Positions 7,111-11,442 of a stretch of 11,442 nt of DNA are shown here, one piece after another. Origin of the DNA: Acidocella sp. (GTDB taxonomy: Bacteria > Pseudomonadota > Alphaproteobacteria > Acetobacterales > Acetobacteraceae); assembly GCA_028687415.1 (NCBI GenBank), contig JAQUAC010000045.1, positions 1 through 11,442 on the forward strand, read 5' to 3'. A program made the position numbers and the translations under genes. The notes beneath the pieces were generated by a model. It searched no databases. It was not told the origin of the DNA and saw nothing but the letters and a program-made list of their open reading frames with translations. The number at the start of each line of letters is the position of its first letter. Position 1 is the first letter of the stretch.

Positions 7111-9552
7111 ATGAGCGGCTTTCCCACACAGGCGCGGGCAGTTGTCGTTGGCGGTGGCATCATCGGCTGTTCGACGGCGTATCATTTGGCGAAGCTGGGG
7201 TGGGAGGTGGTGCTGCTGGAGCGGGGCAAGCTGACCTCGGGCAGCACTTGGCACGCCGCCGGGCTGGTGGGGCAATTGCGTACCAGCGCCAACATCACCC
7301 AGCTGTTGGGCGAATCCGTGAAGCTCTACCGCACGCTGGAGGCCGAGACCGGTCTCGCCACCGGCTGGAAGATGAATGGTGGTTTGCGTCTGGCTTGCAA
7401 TGAGGAGCGCTGGACCGAGGTAAAGCGGCAGGCGACCACGGCGCGGTCTTTTGGGTTGGAGATGCATCTGCTGACGCCGAGTGAGGCGCAAAAGCTGTGG
7501 CCGCTAATGAATGTGGGTGACGTGATCGGCGCCGCGTTTCTGCCGACGGACGGGCAGGCGAGCCCGAGCGATATCACGCAATCTCTGGCCAAGGGCGCGC
7601 GCATGCATGGGGCGCGGCTGATCGAGGATGTGGAGGTCACTGGCATAGAGGTGGTGCGTGGCCGGGCCGTGGCCGTGCAGACGGCGCGTGGGCGGGTCGC
7701 CTGCGAGGTGGTGGTGAATTGTGCCGGGCAATGGGCACGTGAGCTGGGCAGGCTGGCTGGGGTGAACGTGCCGCTGGTTTCAGTGGAGCACCAGTACATG
7801 GTGACGGAGCGGATTGAGGGCGTGACCCCAGACCTGCCAACCCTGCGCGACCCGGACCGTTTGACCTATTACAAGGAGGAAGTCGGCGGGCTGGTGATGG
7901 GTGGTTATGAGCCAAACCCGATTCCGTGGGCTACTGGAGGATTTCCGAAGAACTTCGAGTTTCAGCTGCTGAATTCCAATTTCGAGCACTTCATGCCGAT
8001 CATGGAGCTGGCGCTGGGCCGCGTGCCGGCGCTGGCCACGGCCGGGGTGAAGCAGCTCATCAACGGGCCGGAGAGCTTTACCCCGGATGGTAATTTCATC
8101 CTGGGCGAGGCGCCGGAGGTGGCGGGGTTCTTTGTCGGGGCCGGGTTCAATGCCTTTGGCATTGCCTCGGGCGGCGGGGCGGGCAAGGTGCTGGCGGAAT
8201 GGGTGGCAGGCGGCCAAGCGCCGTACGATCTGTGGCCGGTGGATATTCGCCGCTTCGGGCGCAACCACCAGGATGTGGAATGGGTGCGCGCCCGCACGTT
8301 GCAGGCTTATGCGCGGCATTACACCGTGGCGTATCCGGGCGAGGAATTCACCACCGGGCGGCCGCTGCGCCGCTCGCCGCTCTATGCCTCGCTGGCCGCG
8401 CAGGGGGCTGTGTTTGGCGAGAAGCTGGGCTGGGAGCGGCCTAACTGGTTCGCGGCCCCTGGCGAGGCGGCGGAGGACCAGTACACTTATGGCCGCCCCA
8501 ACTGGTTCGGCGCGGTGGCGCGTGAGCATAAGGCCATCCGTGAGGCTGTGGGGGTTATCGACCAGACTTCCTTCGCCAAGTTCATGCTGGTGGGTAAGGA
8601 TGTTGAGGCTGCACTGTCCTGGATTTGCGCCAATGATGTGGCCAAGTCTGCGGGCAGCCTGACCTATACGCAGATGCTGAATGCGCGCGGCGGCATTGAA
8701 TGCGACCTGACCGTGGCCCGGCTGACCGAGGCCACGTATTACATTGTCACGGGCACCGGCTTTGCCACGCATGATGCTGACTGGATTCGCCGCAATATCC
8801 CCGAGGGCATGGACGCACATCTGCTCGACGTGACCTCCGCCTATGCCGTGTTCAGCCTGATGGGCCCCAATGCAAGGCGGGTGTTGGCGCAGTTGACGCG
8901 GGATGATGTCTCGAACGAGGGTTTCCCCTTTGGACAGATCCGCCAGATTTCCGTGGCCGGTGCGCCGGTGATGGCGCTGCGCGTGACCTATGTGGGTGAG
9001 CTGGGCTGGGAGCTGCATATTCCGGTGGAATTCGCCGCCACGGTGTATGAAGCGCTGATGCGGGAAGGGGCGGCATATGGCATTGCCAATGCCGGGTATC
9101 GCGCCATTGAGACGCTGCGGCTGGAGAAAGGCTACCGCGCCTGGGGGGCGGATATTGGCCCCGACTATACGCCGCTGGAAGCCGGGCTGGGCTGGGCTGT
9201 GAAACTGCGTAAGGACATTCCCTTCCTGGGCCGTGAGGCGCTGGCGGCGCAGAAGCAGGCGGGGGTGAAGAAGTTGCTCGCCAGCTTCACCGTGGAAGAC
9301 CCGGCGGTGATCCTGCTGGGGCGCGAGACCATCTACCGCGACGGCGAGCGCGTGGGCTGGCTGGCCAGTGGCGGGTTTGGCCACACGCTGGGCAAGCCGA
9401 TTGGCCTTGGCTATGTACGCCGCGCGGCGGGAGTGGACGAGGCCTTTGTGCTGGCCGGCTCCTATGAGCTGGAAGTGGCGGGTGAGCGTGTGCCCGCCCA
9501 GGTGCATCTGGCACCGCTCTATGACGCGAAGATGGACCGGATTAAGGCGTAA
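7111..9552 (+). CDS. FAD-dependent oxidoreductase-aminomethyltransferase fusion (dimethylglycine/sarcosine dehydrogenase family)
   Basis: This is a complete 813-residue, two-part enzyme of the dimethylglycine/sarcosine dehydrogenase family. An FAD amine-oxidase half demethylates an N-methylated amino acid, and a GcvT-like half passes the one-carbon unit to tetrahydrofolate. The N-terminus has the dinucleotide fold VVVGGGIIG (11-19), the ribose-binding acidic residue in LLERG, and STWHAAG (45-51), in which His48 matches the residue that carries covalent FAD in the mitochondrial enzymes. An FAO_M-type linker lies around 370-430. The GcvT half begins near YGRPNWF and includes GGIECDL (527-533), whose Asp532 aligns with the catalytic aspartate of T-protein. 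RLEKGYRAWGADI follows from about 670, then a GcvT_C domain. GGAG 7 nt before the ATG supports the start. The true substrate cannot be read from sequence, and no betaine, electron-transfer or one-carbon partner gene is nearby. It converges on the mannosyltransferase gene, overlapping by 11 bp. Confidence 0.92.
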   Translation: MSGFPTQARAVVVGGGIIGCSTAYHLAKLGWEVVLLERGKLTSGSTWHAAGLVGQLRTSANITQLLGESVKLYRTLEAETGLATGWKMNGGLRLACNEERWTEVKRQATTARSFGLEMHLLTPSEAQKLWPLMNVGDVIGAAFLPTDGQASPSDITQSLAKGARMHGARLIEDVEVTGIEVVRGRAVAVQTARGRVACEVVVNCAGQWARELGRLAGVNVPLVSVEHQYMVTERIEGVTPDLPTLRDPDRLTYYKEEVGGLVMGGYEPNPIPWATGGFPKNFEFQLLNSNFEHFMPIMELALGRVPALATAGVKQLINGPESFTPDGNFILGEAPEVAGFFVGAGFNAFGIASGGGAGKVLAEWVAGGQAPYDLWPVDIRRFGRNHQDVEWVRARTLQAYARHYTVAYPGEEFTTGRPLRRSPLYASLAAQGAVFGEKLGWERPNWFAAPGEAAEDQYTYGRPNWFGAVAREHKAIREAVGVIDQTSFAKFMLVGKDVEAALSWICANDVAKSAGSLTYTQMLNARGGIECDLTVARLTEATYYIVTGTGFATHDADWIRRNIPEGMDAHLLDVTSAYAVFSLMGPNARRVLAQLTRDDVSNEGFPFGQIRQISVAGAPVMALRVTYVGELGWELHIPVEFAATVYEALMREGAAYGIANAGYRAIETLRLEKGYRAWGADIGPDYTPLEAGLGWAVKLRKDIPFLGREALAAQKQAGVKKLLASFTVEDPAVILLGRETIYRDGERVGWLASGGFGHTLGKPIGLGYVRRAAGVDEAFVLAGSYELEVAGERVPAQVHLAPLYDAKMDRIKA

Positions 9553-11016
9553 GGGGCAGCCTGCCGGGGATGATGAAGGGGCGCGCGGCGGGGGGAAAGA
9601 CCAGCGTGAACGGTGTGCTGGGTCCTTGCGCGCAGGCGGTGACGGGGCGGGTCCAGTAACAAATTTCGGGTAGGCGCTTGTGGAAGGGTATCCAGCTCTC
9701 CGGCGCGCAGGCCTGGCGGGTGAAGCCCGGGGGGATTTGCGCTGTGTCAGCGCTGGCGACGATAGCGTCTGGCGCAACCTCACCGGGGAGGGGCGGGCCC
9801 GTGAAGCGGGTTCGGGCATCAAAAACCGGGAAGATGGGCCAGAAGCCGCGATTCCAGGTTTGGATGCTGACAAGGCAGGGGTGCTGGCGTGCCAGGGCGG
9901 TGTAGAAGGTGGAGGCACTGTCCTGCCATTGCACCATCATCAAGAATACGGGGCTCATATAGGGCCCGGCCAGAATGCAGGCCATGAGCAGGTATTTCCG
10001 TTTGGCGCAGGCCCCGGCCAAGCCAATACCGGCCAGGGGGATGAGCAGGGTGGTGGCGGGGAAGATGAAACGCATCTCCTTATGGGCGATGAGGCAATGC
10101 GTGATGATGATGGCGGCGGCGCAGGCGCCCGCCACGGGCAGCTTGCGGGCACCTTGCCAAGCGAAATAGGCGATGAACAGGGCACTCCAGAGCCAGGCAT
10201 ACAGCAGGTTCAGCGGGTAATAGGCGGGAGAGGATGAGTCGAAATAACCGCTGGCAACGCCGCGCCCGAGGTTCAGGTAGATGTTCATCCAGAAGCTGCG
10301 GAACATCTGCCCCCAAGTGAACCAGTCTAGCAGACCGGCGGCGAGTACCGGCAAGGAGGCCGCCGCCAGGGCCAGCGCCCAGCGCTGCGGGCTGCGGCGG
10401 CAGAGGAAAATTCCGGCGATGGCGATGGCCGGGGCGAGCTGTTCGCGGAGCGCAAAGGCCAGCCCCAGCAGGAACCCGGCCGCTGATATGCTGCGTAGTC
10501 CGGCCTGCCCCCGGCAGGCTTCCACCAGATAAATGGCCGGGAGCAGGATGTCGGCCGATAATGTCTCCTCCAGTGGATGTGGGGCCATCAGCACTAAATC
10601 CGGCCACAGGGCGGTGAGGAGGCCCGCAACCCACGCCCCCGGGCGGCCGTGGAAGCGCTCGCCCCATTTTACCGCGCACCACACAATGGGCAGGGCGGCG
10701 GCGCAGAGAGCAGAACGCGGATCAGCGTCAGCCCGATCCAAGGGGCAAAACCATGCGCCAGCGCCATGGGGGCGGCCAGCAGCAGCGGGATCAGCCAGGA
10801 GCGCAGCCCGACCTGGAACTCCCAAGGCACATAACCCTGGCCGAAAACCAGCCGGTGGGCTTGCTCCAGATATTGGAAGACCTCGTCCGGCGCGGCGTAA
10901 TTAGGGAATACCAGGGCGGTGCAGAGGCGCAAAATCAGCGCCACGCCCAGGCAGGCGGGGAGGGGGGATGATAAACGTGCGGCATTGGGGGAGGCCGCAT
11001 TTGGATGGAGGCGCAT
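9542..11016 (-). pseudogene. GT22 (Alg9/PIG-B-like) mannosyltransferase, broken by a frameshift
   Basis: This is a multi-span glycosyltransferase of the GT22/Alg9-PIG-B fold, which uses polyprenyl-phosphate mannose in eukaryotes. The first reading frame (11016 down to about 10710) gives an N-terminal helix, the catalytic acidic loop FPNYAAPDEVFQYLEQAHR (PDE at 43-45), then VFGQGYVPWEFQVGLRSW, closely paralleling PIG-B. That frame stops at 10669. From about 10705 down to 9542 a second frame carries on the same protein: HPLEETLSADILLPAIY, several membrane helices, and the family signature HKEMRFIFP near 10066-10085. Joined, the product would be about 490 residues. The shift lies at 10699-10713, where the coding strand reads CTCTCT then GCGCCGCCGCC. 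Either a gain of one CT or a loss of one base explains it. The start at 11016 lacks a clear ribosome site. A sequencing error is possible. Confidence 0.82.
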
Positions 11017-11092
11017 GGCGGATATCTGGTCTAATTTCGGCGTTTAAATGTGTTAAATGGAATAAGTTCTGAAATGGAAATGTTGCGCGGGG

Positions 11093-11442
11093 CTATGGCG
11101 CTACAATCTTCACCCCGGCTTCCTGGCAGCGCGTATAAAAATCGGCCGGGGGCGGCTGGTCGGAAATGATTTTGTTCACGGCGCTCAGCTCGCAGACGCG
11201 CACGGGGGCTTCGCGGCCGAATTTGGAGTGGTCGGTGATAACCCAGTTTTCTTGCGCCTGGGCCATGGCGGCACGGGCAAATTCGGCCTCGAACAGATGG
11301 AAATCAGCCAGCTCGCCGCGCGAGGTAATGCCGCCCACGGAGATGAGGGCGCAACGCACGTCGAACTGTTTCAGGAACTACAGCGAGGCTGGGCAGAAGG
11401 CGGAGGCGTCATCACCGCTCAGCTCGACGCCGGCAATGAATA
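11093..11442 (-). pseudogene. DeoR-family transcriptional regulator, C-terminal part, with premature amber codon (5' end outside window)
   Basis: The - strand encodes the C-terminal effector domain of a DeoR/GlpR-type sugar-phosphate-responsive repressor. Recognisable blocks are the strand-turn RCALISVGGIT, a following ADFHLFEAEFARAAM helix, VITDHSKFGREAPVRVCEL, and the end QEAGVKIVAP. Family members bind a phosphorylated sugar or glycerol-3-phosphate here and carry an N-terminal winged helix, which would lie to the right of the window. Between the readable FIAGVELSGDDASAFCPASL and FLKQFDVRCAL there is an in-frame TAG (11378-11380), with homologous sequence continuing in the same frame on both sides. 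A single substitution of CAG, GAG or AAG would create it. The 88-residue frame after the amber could only start at a GTG and is not a credible separate gene. The target operon is unknown. Confidence 0.78.

Noticed and set aside
8437..8508. Repeated RPNWF segment in the dehydrogenase
   Set aside because: As far as I recall, a similar double motif is normal at the start of the GcvT half in this family, so it is not a local duplication.
7780..9918. 712-codon open frame opposite the dehydrogenase gene
   Set aside because: It is Arg/Pro/His/Gln-rich with no domain, as expected for the complement of a GC-rich gene, and it runs past the convergent gene boundary.
10699..10713. Programmed -1 ribosomal frameshift joining the two mannosyltransferase frames
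   Set aside because: There is no X XXY YYZ slippery heptamer and no obvious stimulatory hairpin. A mutation or sequencing indel is simpler.
11044..11059. Direct repeat TTAAATG-N2-TTAAATG between the mannosyltransferase and deoR
   Set aside because: It could be a regulator half-site pair, but the copies are short, AT-rich and in a small spacer, so chance is likely.

Overview
The window looks like chromosomal DNA from a GC-rich alphaproteobacterium, possibly Acetobacteraceae, although the family is only a guess. The clues are a groES-groEL operon with an alphaproteobacterial-style CIRCE operator, a usg-family gene, and the general character of the proteins. There is no rRNA, tRNA, CRISPR array, transposase, integrase or phage gene in view.

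Left part (1-3164): the 3' portion of an O-antigen ligase/polymerase-like membrane protein overlaps the start of a CobW/COG0523 metal-chaperone GTPase by 8 bp on the + strand. A predicted multi-span membrane protein of unknown function converges on cobW and overlaps its stop by 4 bp.

Centre (3210-5505): a complete groES-groEL operon on the - strand. Its control signals are unusually clear: a -35/-10 promoter with 17-bp spacing, a CIRCE operator at the transcription start, good ribosome sites and a strong intrinsic terminator. A second, degenerate CIRCE-like element lies just upstream of the -35 box, between groES and the divergent usg gene. The usg leader can fold into a hairpin and contains a strong ribosome site followed by a four-codon reading frame.

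Right part (5506-11442): usg, then a membrane GGDEF/EAL signalling gene with its middle deleted (5855-7014), then an intact 813-residue FAD oxidoreductase-GcvT fusion of the dimethylglycine/sarcosine dehydrogenase type. On the - strand follow a GT22 (Alg9/PIG-B-like) mannosyltransferase gene broken by a frameshift and a DeoR-family regulator interrupted by an amber codon. Three of the five genes in this half are damaged, each by a different kind of lesion. That suggests either local gene decay or an error-prone assembly.

I see no clear new multi-gene system. The observations most worth checking are the GGDEF/EAL deletion fusion, the second CIRCE-like site with the usg leader, the bacterial GT22 enzyme and the run of damaged genes.
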